This document shows, piece by piece, positions 35,351-44,379 of a stretch of DNA of 64,000 bases (positions within the stretch are counted from its first letter, which is position 1; each line of letters begins with the position of its first letter). The stretch lies in NCBI RefSeq assembly GCF_003050865.1, contig NZ_QAOK01000004.1:62001-126000 (forward strand), in the 5' to 3' direction. This stretch comes from Nitrosospira multiformis (GTDB lineage: Bacteria; Pseudomonadota; Gammaproteobacteria; Burkholderiales; Nitrosomonadaceae). The notes under the pieces are model-generated. The model saw only the letters and a list, made by a program, of their open reading frames with translations. It made no database searches and was not told the DNA's origin. The position numbers and the translations under genes were made by a program.

Positions 35351-35421
35351 CTTGTTCTGAGCCTGCCAGAGGACCTGTCCTGAGCCTGTCGAAGGGGCTT
35401 GTTCTGAGCACTGTTCGCGCC
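35351..35421. repeat. Three degenerate ~23-24-bp tandem units of a CCTGTCGAAGG-type intergenic repeat
   Basis: Units beginning CTTGTTCTGAGCCTG, CTGTCCTGAGCCTG and CTTGTTCTGAGCA start at 35351, 35375 and 35398. The middle unit contains the TGAGCCTGTCGAAGG core seen as an intergenic repeat in many bacterial genomes. It lies between the convergent FkbM and ABC transporter genes. Confidence 0.6.
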
Positions 35422-35540
35422 TTCGATCCTTCGACGACTCGGGATCAGGGGGAACGGAGACGAAGGGTTCAGGGTGAACAGGGGAGGACAATGATTGGAA
35501 CAGATGGAGACGAAGGCTCAGGTAGGCACTCGTTGTCCGC

Positions 35541-37304
35541 TTAACGGGAAACGAAAGCCGCTTCCCTGTGAGACAGGGAGGAAGTATCCCGCTCCGCGGG
35601 TGCGTAACGAACTGCCTCCGCCGGCGGCATCCGTTCCGCTTTTCCCCTGGAAAGCGCAAAAATCACATCCGCTGCGCTGATCAGCGCTGGCTGATGGGAG
35701 ACGGCAACAATCGTGAGTTCCTGTGTGAGGTTTCGCAGTGTTTCACAGACAAGTCGTTCGCTTTCCGGATCGAGCGCACTCGTCGGTTCATCCAGTACCA
35801 GAAAGAGAGGCCGGTGAGCCAGCGCCCGGGCAATCGCAATGCGTTGGCGCTGCCCTCCGGATAACAGGCCGCCACGCTCACCGACAATGGTATAGAGGCC
35901 GTCCGGCAATCCACTGACGAACTCCCATGCGCCAGCCTGGCGCAGTGCTCTTTCCGCATCCGCTTCAGTCAGTTCAGGGGCGCCGACGAGAATATTATTG
36001 AGAATACTGTCATGCAGCAGGACGTTCTCCTGGGCGACATATCCGATCATGCGACGCCAGGCACGTGGATTGATGTCACGCATGGGCACGTCATCCAACA
36101 GGATTTCGCCGGACTTGGGCTCCACCAGGCCGCACAGGAGATCCAGCATAGTGCTTTTGCCGACCCCCGACGGTCCGGCTATGGTGGTAAACGACCTGAC
36201 CGGGATTTCGAGATTCAGGTCCTGAAAAATCGGCTTGGTGTCGTAATCGAAATTGACGTGGCGCAGGCTGATGCCCTTTTCAAGCGTCGGCTCGCGCGTG
36301 CCTGATGTTCTTTCCGCTGCGGCACGCGCTTCTGCAACAGCGGTACGCAAGGCCCAGTAGGCACTTTCCTGCGCCATCAGATTCTGGTATTTCCTCTGCG
36401 TTTTATTGAGCAAACTGAGGAGCCGGGTCAGAAGAAAGACCATCACCATTACCGAGGGCAACGAGAGCCCCCATACTTCCAAGGCCAGATAAAGGCCGAT
36501 TGCCATCAGTGTGGCGAGGATAGGCTCCTGCAGCGCCATCAGGGCTTCACGCGCGATGATTTCCCGCCGGGTAGCCTTTTCCAGTTGCTGGGTCTGGTCG
36601 CGCAGGATCGCTTCGGCTACATTGTCTCTCGCCATGGCCTTGAGCGATTTTACTGAAACGAGTACATCCGAAAGATACGTCAGCAGGTTTCGCAGCAGGT
36701 GGGTCTGCCTGGTTCCCGCCTTGCGTGTCGCACGAATCAACTGGTGCAGCACCTGCATCATGATGATGCCCGCCAGAATGGAAGTAAGGGTGGCCTCCCA
36801 TGAAACAAACATGGCCACGGTTCCGTAGACGACAACCTGTACGGCCAGCGCGAGTACAGTAACGCTGTGCTCAAAGCCATTGGCTGCCCGGTAGGCTTCG
36901 GTGGCGACGGAATTGGCCAGGGAACCCATCGGCTGGCGCAGGTAATACTGCCAGCGGCTGGCAAGCAGCGCGTCGATCAGTTCGAGGCGAAGGACGGTTG
37001 CCACATGGGCGACCGCATAACCGACCTGCCTGTTCGCTATCAATAATATGAGGCTTTTGAGGATCATTCCTCCCACGATGATCAGCAGCATGGCGCCTAT
37101 GGTGGGAGAAATCCCGATGTTCTGGAGAACTTCGGCGATGTGCCGACCCATGTCCGAACTGGCGGAATCGCCGACAGCGATCGAAAGGAGTGGAAGGAGG
37201 GCAGTGAGGCTCAAGCCTTCTGCAATGCCTGCTGCCAGAAGCGCAACCAGGACGTATGCAGTACGCCTCGGGGAAAGCATGCAATAGGCAAAGAGAGTTC
37301 GCAT
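35541..37304 (-). CDS. ABC transporter, fused permease and ATPase (MsbA/exporter type)
   Basis: A 587-residue half-transporter that acts as a homodimeric exporter in the inner membrane. About six membrane helices occupy the first 320 residues. The ATPase has Walker A GPSGVGKST (about 385), signature LSGGQRQR and Walker B LFLVLDEPTSALDP. It resembles lipid or polysaccharide exporters; with RgpF- and FkbM-like genes next to it, export of a glycan or lipid-linked intermediate is the best guess. The start at 37304 lacks a clear ribosome binding site. Confidence 0.87.
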   Translation of the reverse strand: MRTLFAYCMLSPRRTAYVLVALLAAGIAEGLSLTALLPLLSIAVGDSASSDMGRHIAEVLQNIGISPTIGAMLLIIVGGMILKSLILLIANRQVGYAVAHVATVLRLELIDALLASRWQYYLRQPMGSLANSVATEAYRAANGFEHSVTVLALAVQVVVYGTVAMFVSWEATLTSILAGIIMMQVLHQLIRATRKAGTRQTHLLRNLLTYLSDVLVSVKSLKAMARDNVAEAILRDQTQQLEKATRREIIAREALMALQEPILATLMAIGLYLALEVWGLSLPSVMVMVFLLTRLLSLLNKTQRKYQNLMAQESAYWALRTAVAEARAAAERTSGTREPTLEKGISLRHVNFDYDTKPIFQDLNLEIPVRSFTTIAGPSGVGKSTMLDLLCGLVEPKSGEILLDDVPMRDINPRAWRRMIGYVAQENVLLHDSILNNILVGAPELTEADAERALRQAGAWEFVSGLPDGLYTIVGERGGLLSGGQRQRIAIARALAHRPLFLVLDEPTSALDPESERLVCETLRNLTQELTIVAVSHQPALISAADVIFALSRGKAERMPPAEAVRYAPAERDTSSLSHREAAFVSR

Positions 37305-37489
37305 AAATTGGGCCGCAGACTACGGGGGTTATCATAACCTAAATTACGGACACGGTCTTGAAAAAACCCTTATATTAACGAGGAATTCAATGGGGCAATT
37401 CGACGGGTGTGATGGAGGGTTATTGCAGGGGAAAGGGCAACCAGGTGGAATTGCGAGCAGGATGTCCCTGCGCGCTTGTTCCGGATTAT

Positions 37490-37717
37490 TCAGTCGGTTT
37501 TTTGAACTCCCCGGATATTGATTGCTGCCAGGGCGAACTGGAGACCGAGAACCGCAAGCGCCTGGACATGCCATCCCCAGATTATCCATAACACATTGCT
37601 GAGGAGAGAAAGCAGAAAACCGGCCTGGCGCCTCCGCCTGGCCTGGTAAGTCAGGAGCCAGACCGAAAGGATGTTGATCACCATGGCAGGCCACTGTAGC
37701 AAATTGAAGTAATCCAT
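37490..37717 (-). CDS. Small conserved membrane protein
   Basis: 75 residues with two to three hydrophobic segments (LLQWPAMVINILSVWLLTY; GFLLSLLSNVLWIIWGW; ALAVLGLQFALAAINI) separated by a basic QARRRRQAG loop. GGAGG stands 3 bases before the ATG. I recognise the pattern as a conserved hypothetical of Proteobacteria but know no function. Confidence 0.6.
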   Translation of the reverse strand: MDYFNLLQWPAMVINILSVWLLTYQARRRRQAGFLLSLLSNVLWIIWGWHVQALAVLGLQFALAAINIRGVQKTD

Positions 37718-38046
37718 ATGCCTCCGATTCTTCTGAAGCTGGCTCCAGTCGATATTATGTAGATATTACGATTATGTTAAATATGTAAAAAGCGTTAAAG
37801 GTGTGAAGTCCGGTATGCTGCCCGGCACTGTTTTTTTGCACTCCGCGATCAGGGGTTCGCATCCAGTTCCGATCATCTCATCCATAGACCAGCAGTTCCG
37901 TTCGAAAGAACACAAATCAGAGTGGCAGAGTGGAAAAGGCTCGTATTTTCCAGGGTGCGCAATCGCACATACAAATGGAGGAGGGAAGAGCATGATCTGT
38001 ATTTCGATATTTGCCCCTGAAAAGGGATTCACTTCTCCGCTCAATC
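37718..38046. other. Divergent intergenic region between the small membrane gene and ku
   Basis: It holds promoters for both directions in principle. A strong Shine-Dalgarno (GGAGGAGGG) precedes an ATG at 37992 that opens a frame overlapping, but out of frame with, the ku start at 38047. No other structure is seen. Confidence 0.4.
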
Positions 38047-38961
38047 ATGGTTGCATCTGCTTCAACCCGGGCTTTATGGAGGGGCGCCATCAGTTTTGGA
38101 CTGGTGCATATTCCCGTGGCCCTTCATGCTGCAACGACAGAGCAGGGTTTGAATTTCGACTGGCTGGACAAGCGCAGCATGGATCCCGTCGGCTATAAAC
38201 GCATCAACAAGAGGACCGGGAAAGAGATCGATAAGGAAGATATCGTCAAGGGAATCGAGTACGAGGATGATCATTACGTGGTTTTGAGCCAGGAGGAGAT
38301 TGCCTCCGCTTATCCCAAGGCCACGCAGACGATTGCGATCGAAATGTTCGTACCGGCAGCCGATATTCCCTTCATCTATCTGGAGCGTCCCTACTATGTC
38401 ACACCCGCCAATAAAGGCGAAAAGGTTTATGCGCTTTTGCGCGAAACCCTGTCCAGGACCGAGCGCGTCGGCATTGCTCGAGTGATTATTCAAACAAAAC
38501 AGCACCTTGCCGCTCTTATTCCGTCCGGCCGCGCATTGGTTCTTAATCTGTTGCGCTGGGGGGATGAAATCCGCAATTGGGAAAACCTGGGTTTTCCGGC
38601 CGAGGGGGCCAAGGAGGCCGGCATTACCGATAAAGAATTGAAAATGGCTGAGCAGTTGGTGATGGACATGAGCGGCAAATGGGACCCGGATGAATTTCAC
38701 GATTCGTTCAAGGACGAAATCATGAAACTCGTGAAGGAGAAGGTCGAAACGGGTGATATACAGACTGTGGCTCAGCCGGAAGAAGTCGAGTTGCAGCGTG
38801 GCGGCGCACAAATACTGGATCTCACTGAATTGCTCCAGCGCAGCCTGAAGAAGCACACAGATAACGAAGACCGTGACCGGAAACCTGCCAGAAAGCCCGC
38901 CAGGTCGACGACTGCCTCATCTGCACCTGCCCGCGGCGCGAATAAGCGCCGGGCAGTATAG
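38047..38961 (+). CDS. ku: Non-homologous end joining protein Ku
   Basis: A bacterial Ku homodimer that binds DNA double-strand ends and recruits LigD. 304 residues from ATG 38047; the N-terminus ALWRGAISFGLVHIPV is the family signature, the core beta-barrel region (YLERPYYVTP, RALVLNLLRWGDEIR) is intact, and a lysine- and arginine-rich tail (RKPARKPARSTT) typical of DNA-binding extensions ends the protein. The frame continues upstream to TTG 38011. ligD begins 15 bases after the stop, so the pair is one operon. Confidence 0.95.
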   Translation: MVASASTRALWRGAISFGLVHIPVALHAATTEQGLNFDWLDKRSMDPVGYKRINKRTGKEIDKEDIVKGIEYEDDHYVVLSQEEIASAYPKATQTIAIEMFVPAADIPFIYLERPYYVTPANKGEKVYALLRETLSRTERVGIARVIIQTKQHLAALIPSGRALVLNLLRWGDEIRNWENLGFPAEGAKEAGITDKELKMAEQLVMDMSGKWDPDEFHDSFKDEIMKLVKEKVETGDIQTVAQPEEVELQRGGAQILDLTELLQRSLKKHTDNEDRDRKPARKPARSTTASSAPARGANKRRAV

Positions 38962-38976
38962 GGCAGATTCCATAGA

Positions 38977-41529
38977 ATGAGAAATGAGGACTCGCTTAAA
39001 ACTTACCGTGCCAAACGTGATTTCTCGATAACCCCCGAGCCGAGCGGCACTGCCAGCGGCAAGACAGCCATCAAGAGCACCGCCAAGGCTTTGTCCTTTG
39101 TTGTCCAGAAGCACTGGGCAACGCGTCTGCACTACGACTTCAGGCTGGAACTGGAGGGAACGATGAAGAGCTGGGCCGTCCCCAAAGGGCCCAGTTTCGA
39201 CCCTAATGACAAACGCATGGCGGTCCACGTCGAAGACCATCCCGTTTCCTATAACAGTTTTGAAGGCGAGATACCGTCAGGTCAGTATGGCGCCGGTAAA
39301 GTCATTATTTGGGATAAGGGAACCTGGCTTCCTCTCGAAGATCCCCGCAAGGGGTATCGTGACGGCAAGCTGAAATTCGAGTTGCGCGGATTCAAACTGA
39401 AAGGGCACTGGGCCCTGGTGCGCATGAGAAGGGAGGAAAACAAAAAGCAGGAACCCTGGCTGTTGATAAAAGAAAAAGATGAATATGTCCGTTCGTCACG
39501 GGAGTACAGTGTGGTGGACGAAATGCCGGACAGTGTGGCCGAACTCGACCTGCCAGACCCTTCCAAAGATCCCGCAATGTTGGAAAGCGGATCACCCAAA
39601 AGCAGTTCGATATCGCGAAAGGGAACGAAAACGGCCTTGCCGGACAATGCGCGCAAGGCCGATCTTCCGCACACATTGACGCCGGAACTCGCCACACTTG
39701 TGGACGAACCCCCTTTGGATCCGGAAGAGTGGATTTACGAAATCAAGTTTGACGGGTACCGGATGTTGAGCAGGATAGAGGGAGGAGAAGTTCGCCTCAT
39801 AACGCGGAACGGAAACGACTGGTCCCGCAAGCTGCCACATCTGGTAAAAGCGCTGGGAAAGCTCAAACTGAAGTCGTCCTGGCTCGATGGCGAAATTGCG
39901 CTGCTGGACGAAAATGGCATTCCCGATTTCCAGTCATTGCAGAATGCCTTCGACAGCGCGCATACCGAACGCATCATTTATTACCTCTTCGATGTGCCCT
40001 TCTATGATGGGTATGATTTGCGGAACGCTTCCCTTGTCGAACGCCGCGCGTTACTGCAAAAGCTGTTTGAGGCACCCATTCCTGACGAAATACGCTTCAG
40101 CGACGTTTTCGACGCCTCTCCAGCAAAAATTCTCGATTCCGCCTGCCGGCTTGGACTGGAAGGGGTGATCGGCAAACGTAAAACCTCAGTTTATGTCTCG
40201 CGCCGATCTCAGGACTGGATAAAGCTCAAATGTAAAAACCGCCAGGAATTCGTTATCGGCGGGTATACAGATCCCAAAGGTACGCGGAAGGGTATCGGAT
40301 CTTTGCTGCTCGGTTTTTATGATGAAGACCGAAAACTCAGATATGCGGGAAATGTGGGCGCGGGATTCAGCGATAAGACGCTGCAGGACCTCAGGGCAAA
40401 GCTGGACAGGATTGCTTCGACGGATAGTCCTTTTGTGAAAGCGAGTGGCATCGATAAAAACGCGCATTGGGTCGAACCCCGGCTTATCGCAGAAGTCTCC
40501 TTCAGTGAATGGACGCGAGGGGGCCACATTCGCCACTCGGTATTCCACGGTTTGAGATCGGACAAAAAGGCGGATGTCATTGTTCGCGAGAAGCCCGTGC
40601 ATCCTGCCGCGGAGGCGGCGCCTGCAAACGCCATTCCAAAAACCCTGAAAGTGACGAACCCGGACCGTGTGATCGATCCCTCCACCGGGTTTACAAAGAT
40701 CGATCTCATACGCTACTACTCGCTGGTAGCGCCTTTAATGCTGCCCCACCTTGCGCGGCGGCCGGTCTCGCTCGTGCGCGCTCCCGAGGGGGTATCGGGC
40801 GAGCTCTTTTTTCAGAAGCATTGGGAGAAAGAGAACATGGCGGGGGTCGAGCAGCTTGATCCGTCGCTCGACCCTGACCACCCTCCGCTGCTCGAAATCT
40901 CAACCGCTGAAGGCCTTCTTTCCGCAGCGCAAATGAACGTGATCGAGTTCCATACGTGGAACGCCACCAGGAATGCCATTGGCAAGCCTGACAGAATCAC
41001 ATTCGATCTGGATCCCGGCAGCGGAGTCGAATGGCCAATCATCCAGGAGGCAGCCCAGCTCGTCAATGTCTTTCTCAAGGAACTGGGGTTGAAATCTTTC
41101 CTGAAAACGAGTGGGGGCAAGGGTTTGCACATCATCGTGCCGATCAGGAGGCTGCGCGATTGGGATACGGTGAAAGGTTTCTCCCAAGCCATCGTACAGC
41201 ATCTGGCTAAAACCATTCCGACACGTTTCGCCGCAAAAAGCGGCCCGCGCAACCGGGTGGGAAAGATCTTCATCGATTACCTGCGCAATGGGTTCGGAGC
41301 CACCACCGTATCTGCCTGGTCAGTACGCGCACGGCCCGGATTGGGCGTTTCTGTACCGTTGGCATGGGAGGAACTCTCCTCGCTGAAAAGCAGTGCGCGC
41401 TGGTCCGCCTCCAACATTCATGAACGCCTGGATAAGGGTAACGACCCCTGGGCCGACTATGCAGAGATGAATCAGTCGATAGTTCCTGCCATGAAAAAGC
41501 TGGGATTCAACCCTTCATCCAAGGCATGA
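38977..41529 (+). CDS. ligD: Multifunctional DNA ligase LigD (phosphoesterase-ligase-polymerase)
   Basis: An 850-residue end-joining ligase. Domains in order: an N-terminal 3'-phosphoesterase (KHWATRLHYDFRLELEG, HVEDHP) at about 30-190; an ATP-dependent ligase at about 230-540 with the adenylated Lys in YEIKFDGYRM near residue 257 and IKLKCKNRQEF as a later motif; and an archaeo-eukaryotic primase-like polymerase at about 560-850 (FDLDPGSG metal-binding acids, KTSGGKGLHIIVP). All catalytic motifs are present, so the protein looks functional. It works with Ku to repair breaks, especially in non-growing cells. Confidence 0.96.
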   Translation: MRNEDSLKTYRAKRDFSITPEPSGTASGKTAIKSTAKALSFVVQKHWATRLHYDFRLELEGTMKSWAVPKGPSFDPNDKRMAVHVEDHPVSYNSFEGEIPSGQYGAGKVIIWDKGTWLPLEDPRKGYRDGKLKFELRGFKLKGHWALVRMRREENKKQEPWLLIKEKDEYVRSSREYSVVDEMPDSVAELDLPDPSKDPAMLESGSPKSSSISRKGTKTALPDNARKADLPHTLTPELATLVDEPPLDPEEWIYEIKFDGYRMLSRIEGGEVRLITRNGNDWSRKLPHLVKALGKLKLKSSWLDGEIALLDENGIPDFQSLQNAFDSAHTERIIYYLFDVPFYDGYDLRNASLVERRALLQKLFEAPIPDEIRFSDVFDASPAKILDSACRLGLEGVIGKRKTSVYVSRRSQDWIKLKCKNRQEFVIGGYTDPKGTRKGIGSLLLGFYDEDRKLRYAGNVGAGFSDKTLQDLRAKLDRIASTDSPFVKASGIDKNAHWVEPRLIAEVSFSEWTRGGHIRHSVFHGLRSDKKADVIVREKPVHPAAEAAPANAIPKTLKVTNPDRVIDPSTGFTKIDLIRYYSLVAPLMLPHLARRPVSLVRAPEGVSGELFFQKHWEKENMAGVEQLDPSLDPDHPPLLEISTAEGLLSAAQMNVIEFHTWNATRNAIGKPDRITFDLDPGSGVEWPIIQEAAQLVNVFLKELGLKSFLKTSGGKGLHIIVPIRRLRDWDTVKGFSQAIVQHLAKTIPTRFAAKSGPRNRVGKIFIDYLRNGFGATTVSAWSVRARPGLGVSVPLAWEELSSLKSSARWSASNIHERLDKGNDPWADYAEMNQSIVPAMKKLGFNPSSKA

Positions 41530-41539
41530 AGGGCAGATA

Positions 41540-42574
41540 TCAGGGCTTCACTCCTGTAACCAGGCTGTAGTAACCGAAGGCCGGGCGCACCTCGATGTCC
41601 TGAAATCCTGCTTCCGTCAGCATTGTTGAAAGCTCGCTGCCAGAATATGATCTGCCTTCCGTCCATCCCATCATCAGCATGCTGAAGGCGGCGGCCGCAA
41701 ACGGTCCAGTCTTTTCATCGTTGTAAAGCATCCCATGGATGATGATGCGGCCCCCGGAAGGAAGACTGTTGAAGCTTTTAGCGGTGAGGAAGTTACATTT
41801 TTCCGGAGGCCAGTCATTGTAGACCGTGGAATAAAAGTGAAGATCGGCTGCAGGCAGCGTGTCGCTCCACATGCTTCCTTCCTGTGTCCGGATACGGTCC
41901 TGCAGGCCCTGGCGGGCGATGAATTCCTGGGCAATCTCACAGACGAGCGGGAAATCAAAAACGATGGCCTGCAACTTCGGCCATTTTGATACGGCGCCAA
42001 TTGAATGGGCGCCTGAGCTTCCTCCGATATCGAGCATTGTCTGGTAGTTGGACAGATCAAGTATACCTGGCCAGTAGAGGGCCGAGGTAATGCTGAAACT
42101 GTACATGCCGCGGGTAAACCTGCGTACTTGCTCCACCTGCTCCTCCGGAGACTGATGATATATGCCTGACCCTCCATAAACCTGGGGACTGTCTGAAAGA
42201 ATTGCTTTTTTCAGACTGGCAAAGGAATGTACCTGATCGTCGTCTATCATCAGATCCCAGAAATAGCCGAAATAACTCGGACTCGTCTCCAGCAGATAGT
42301 GCTCCGCAATTGGCGTGAGGGAGTAGTACCCATCCTGAAAGGATAAGAAACCGGCCGCGGTTGCAGTGGTTAAAATGGCTTCAGCGGGGCGCGCCTTGAT
42401 ATTCAACTTGCCGCAGATTGCGGTGAGCGACAGTGGCTCGTCGGCGAGCAGGGGAAATATTTTCAGCTTGTGCGCCAGCAGTAATGCAGGGTAGCCATAG
42501 ACTCCAAGCACGATATCCCAGAGGGGGCGGTCGTCTTCTATCTGCTTGGGTGTGTTCATGGAATCTTGGGTCAT
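41540..42574 (-). CDS. O-methyltransferase (COMT-like family 2)
   Basis: A 344-residue SAM-dependent O-methyltransferase with an N-terminal winged-helix dimerisation domain (LTAICGKLNIKARPAEAILT) and a C-terminal Rossmann domain (MLDIGGSSGAHSIGAVSKWP as SAM site; VIFDFPLVC-like AIVFDFPLVC; STVYNDWPPEKC). It is similar in build to bacterial methyltransferases acting on quinones, carotenoids or polyketides; the substrate is unknown. GAGGAA 6 bases before ATG 42574 decides the start. It is preceded on the same strand by an SRPBCC protein gene, possibly in one transcript. Confidence 0.82.
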   Translation of the reverse strand: MTQDSMNTPKQIEDDRPLWDIVLGVYGYPALLLAHKLKIFPLLADEPLSLTAICGKLNIKARPAEAILTTATAAGFLSFQDGYYSLTPIAEHYLLETSPSYFGYFWDLMIDDDQVHSFASLKKAILSDSPQVYGGSGIYHQSPEEQVEQVRRFTRGMYSFSITSALYWPGILDLSNYQTMLDIGGSSGAHSIGAVSKWPKLQAIVFDFPLVCEIAQEFIARQGLQDRIRTQEGSMWSDTLPAADLHFYSTVYNDWPPEKCNFLTAKSFNSLPSGGRIIIHGMLYNDEKTGPFAAAAFSMLMMGWTEGRSYSGSELSTMLTEAGFQDIEVRPAFGYYSLVTGVKP

Positions 42575-42613
42575 TGCAGGTTCCTCGTGCGGGAATGATG
42601 GAGGCACATTAGC

Positions 42614-43108
42614 TCATGCGCCTGGTTCGCTTTCCACCAGGCGCTTTATATTTTGTACCGTTCGTTCCGCGCCGCCCTGCACCGCGGTCCTGATCATTGG
42701 TTCAAATGGGCGCATTACCATCTGGATCTCGAGTAATTCGAACTTAAAAAAAAGCCTGGTTGAGCCTGAATTCTGCTCGTCCTGCAACTCGTAGATGCAG
42801 CGAAAGGGGTCGGAGATGCCCGCGAATGCCAGACGGCGATGGGGCTCATAAATCGTAATCCTGAACTTTGACTCCGAACGATGTCCCTGGTCAACACGCA
42901 CCTGCCGCGCGATGGTTCCGAGGCAGACCGGACCATCGGTGATTTGCTCGAGTTCCTTCACCTCCGGTGACCACCTGGGGTAGTTCAAAAAGAGATTTTC
43001 ACCGATAAATTGGAATGCCTGTCGCGCTGGACATTCAAGAAGAATGCTCGCCTTGCCCACTACTGGCTCGGAGGGGCCCAGGTTGAACATCGATCCTAAA
43101 TTGAACAT
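42614..43108 (-). CDS. SRPBCC (START-like/polyketide cyclase) family protein
   Basis: A 164-residue protein of the hydrophobic-ligand-binding SRPBCC fold: VGKASILLECPARQAFQFI and NYPRWSPEVKELEQI mark the N-terminal half, and the C-terminal helix ends with GGAERTVQNIKRLVE. The N-terminus MFNLGSMFNLGP is a doubled six-residue motif, suggesting a small duplication. GGGAGGAG stands 5 bases before ATG 43108. It lies 39 bases upstream of the methyltransferase start, so the two may modify and bind the same small molecule. Confidence 0.75.
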   Translation of the reverse strand: MFNLGSMFNLGPSEPVVGKASILLECPARQAFQFIGENLFLNYPRWSPEVKELEQITDGPVCLGTIARQVRVDQGHRSESKFRITIYEPHRRLAFAGISDPFRCIYELQDEQNSGSTRLFFKFELLEIQMVMRPFEPMIRTAVQGGAERTVQNIKRLVESEPGA

Positions 43109-43219
43109 CTCGTCTCCTCCCTTCCATCTCGAGACGGAATTTATACATCCTGTTGAGCAGTACTATTCCTGCGATGCCTATCATATCAGGAGAAACTGCC
43201 CACGTTTCGCAGTTATTCT

Positions 43220-44140
43220 CTAGCTGTTTACGATATTGCCGCCATTGGGATGCAGCACCTGTCCGGACATGTAGGAGCAGTCCTGAGAGGCCAGAAAGAC
43301 ATAACAAGGAGCGACTTCATCAGGTTGTCCCGGGCGTTTCATCGGGACATTCTTTCCAAAATCGCCGACTTTATCCGGAGGAAAAGTGGCAGGTATCAGC
43401 GGAGTCCATATTGGACCGGGGGCAACCGCATTTACGTGTATTCCCTGTTCGATCAACTGGAGGGACAGGGAGCGGGTAAACGCGACAATTGCACCCTTGG
43501 TTGCGGAGTAATCAACCAAGTGGGGACTTCCCTTGTAGGCGGTGACAGAGGTGGTGTTGATGATGCGCGCTCCCTTCTTCAAATGCGGGAGTACAGCCTT
43601 CACCATATGGAACATTGAAAATATGTTCGTGCGGAAGGTTTTCTCGAGCTGCGCGCTATCGATATCGAGAATGTTTTCCTGAACATGCTGCTCGGCCGAG
43701 TTATTCACAAGTATTTCGACATGATGGAATGTGGAAATCGTTTTTTCCACTACCTCGGTGCAGAATTTTTCGTCTCCCACGTCGCCCGCTATTAAAATGC
43801 ATTTTCTTCCACACTTCTCGACTTCTTCTTTGGTACGTTGAGCATCTTCATGCTCGTCGAGATATACGATTGTAATATCCGCCCCTTCCTTTGCGAAAGC
43901 AATGGCGATAGATCGTCCAATGCCGCTATCTCCCCCGGTAATGATCGCAACTTTTGACTCCAGTTTGCCGCTTCCGTGGTATTCCTCCATTGTCGAGTCG
44001 GGTTGAGGCGTCATCTCCGTTTCCAGCCCGGGCTGGCGTGGTTGATGCTGTTTTGGAATGTCACTGCCTTTTTCCTCGTATTTCTCGGTCTCATTGGCCA
44101 TGGCTCTCTCGCTGATCTGGTTAGGCCCGTATCCGGACAT
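43220..44140 (-). CDS. SDR family oxidoreductase (general-stress type, YghA/YhdF-like)
   Basis: A 306-residue short-chain dehydrogenase with a long polar N-terminal arm of about 58 residues (KQHQPRQPGLETEMTPQPD) characteristic of the YghA/YhdF subgroup. The cofactor motif is TGGDSGIGRS, followed by NNSAEQH and the catalytic YSATKGA (Tyr-x3-Lys). The C-terminal HPNGG is family-typical. NAD(P)-dependent reduction of an unknown aldehyde or sugar is likely; relatives are induced by general stress. GGGAGG precedes the ATG. Confidence 0.88.
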   Translation of the reverse strand: MSGYGPNQISERAMANETEKYEEKGSDIPKQHQPRQPGLETEMTPQPDSTMEEYHGSGKLESKVAIITGGDSGIGRSIAIAFAKEGADITIVYLDEHEDAQRTKEEVEKCGRKCILIAGDVGDEKFCTEVVEKTISTFHHVEILVNNSAEQHVQENILDIDSAQLEKTFRTNIFSMFHMVKAVLPHLKKGARIINTTSVTAYKGSPHLVDYSATKGAIVAFTRSLSLQLIEQGIHVNAVAPGPIWTPLIPATFPPDKVGDFGKNVPMKRPGQPDEVAPCYVFLASQDCSYMSGQVLHPNGGNIVNS

Positions 44141-44379
44141 GTTGTCCTCCCGATTGTTGGGCGATTTGTGGTTCTTTTCGATAATCTGGTTAATGAGTAG
44201 CAGACAAGATCAGGCTATTGACGCTTTTCTTACCATGCTTGTCATTCCCCAGAAAATAGTCATTTTCTGCAGTTGTGATTTTTACTCCCTTCGCTTCCCC
44301 CTAAAACCCGAAAGACTCCCTGAGCGGGGAGCGAGTAAGGTAAGCAGGGGAGACAGTCATCTCAGAATATTTCTTCGTA

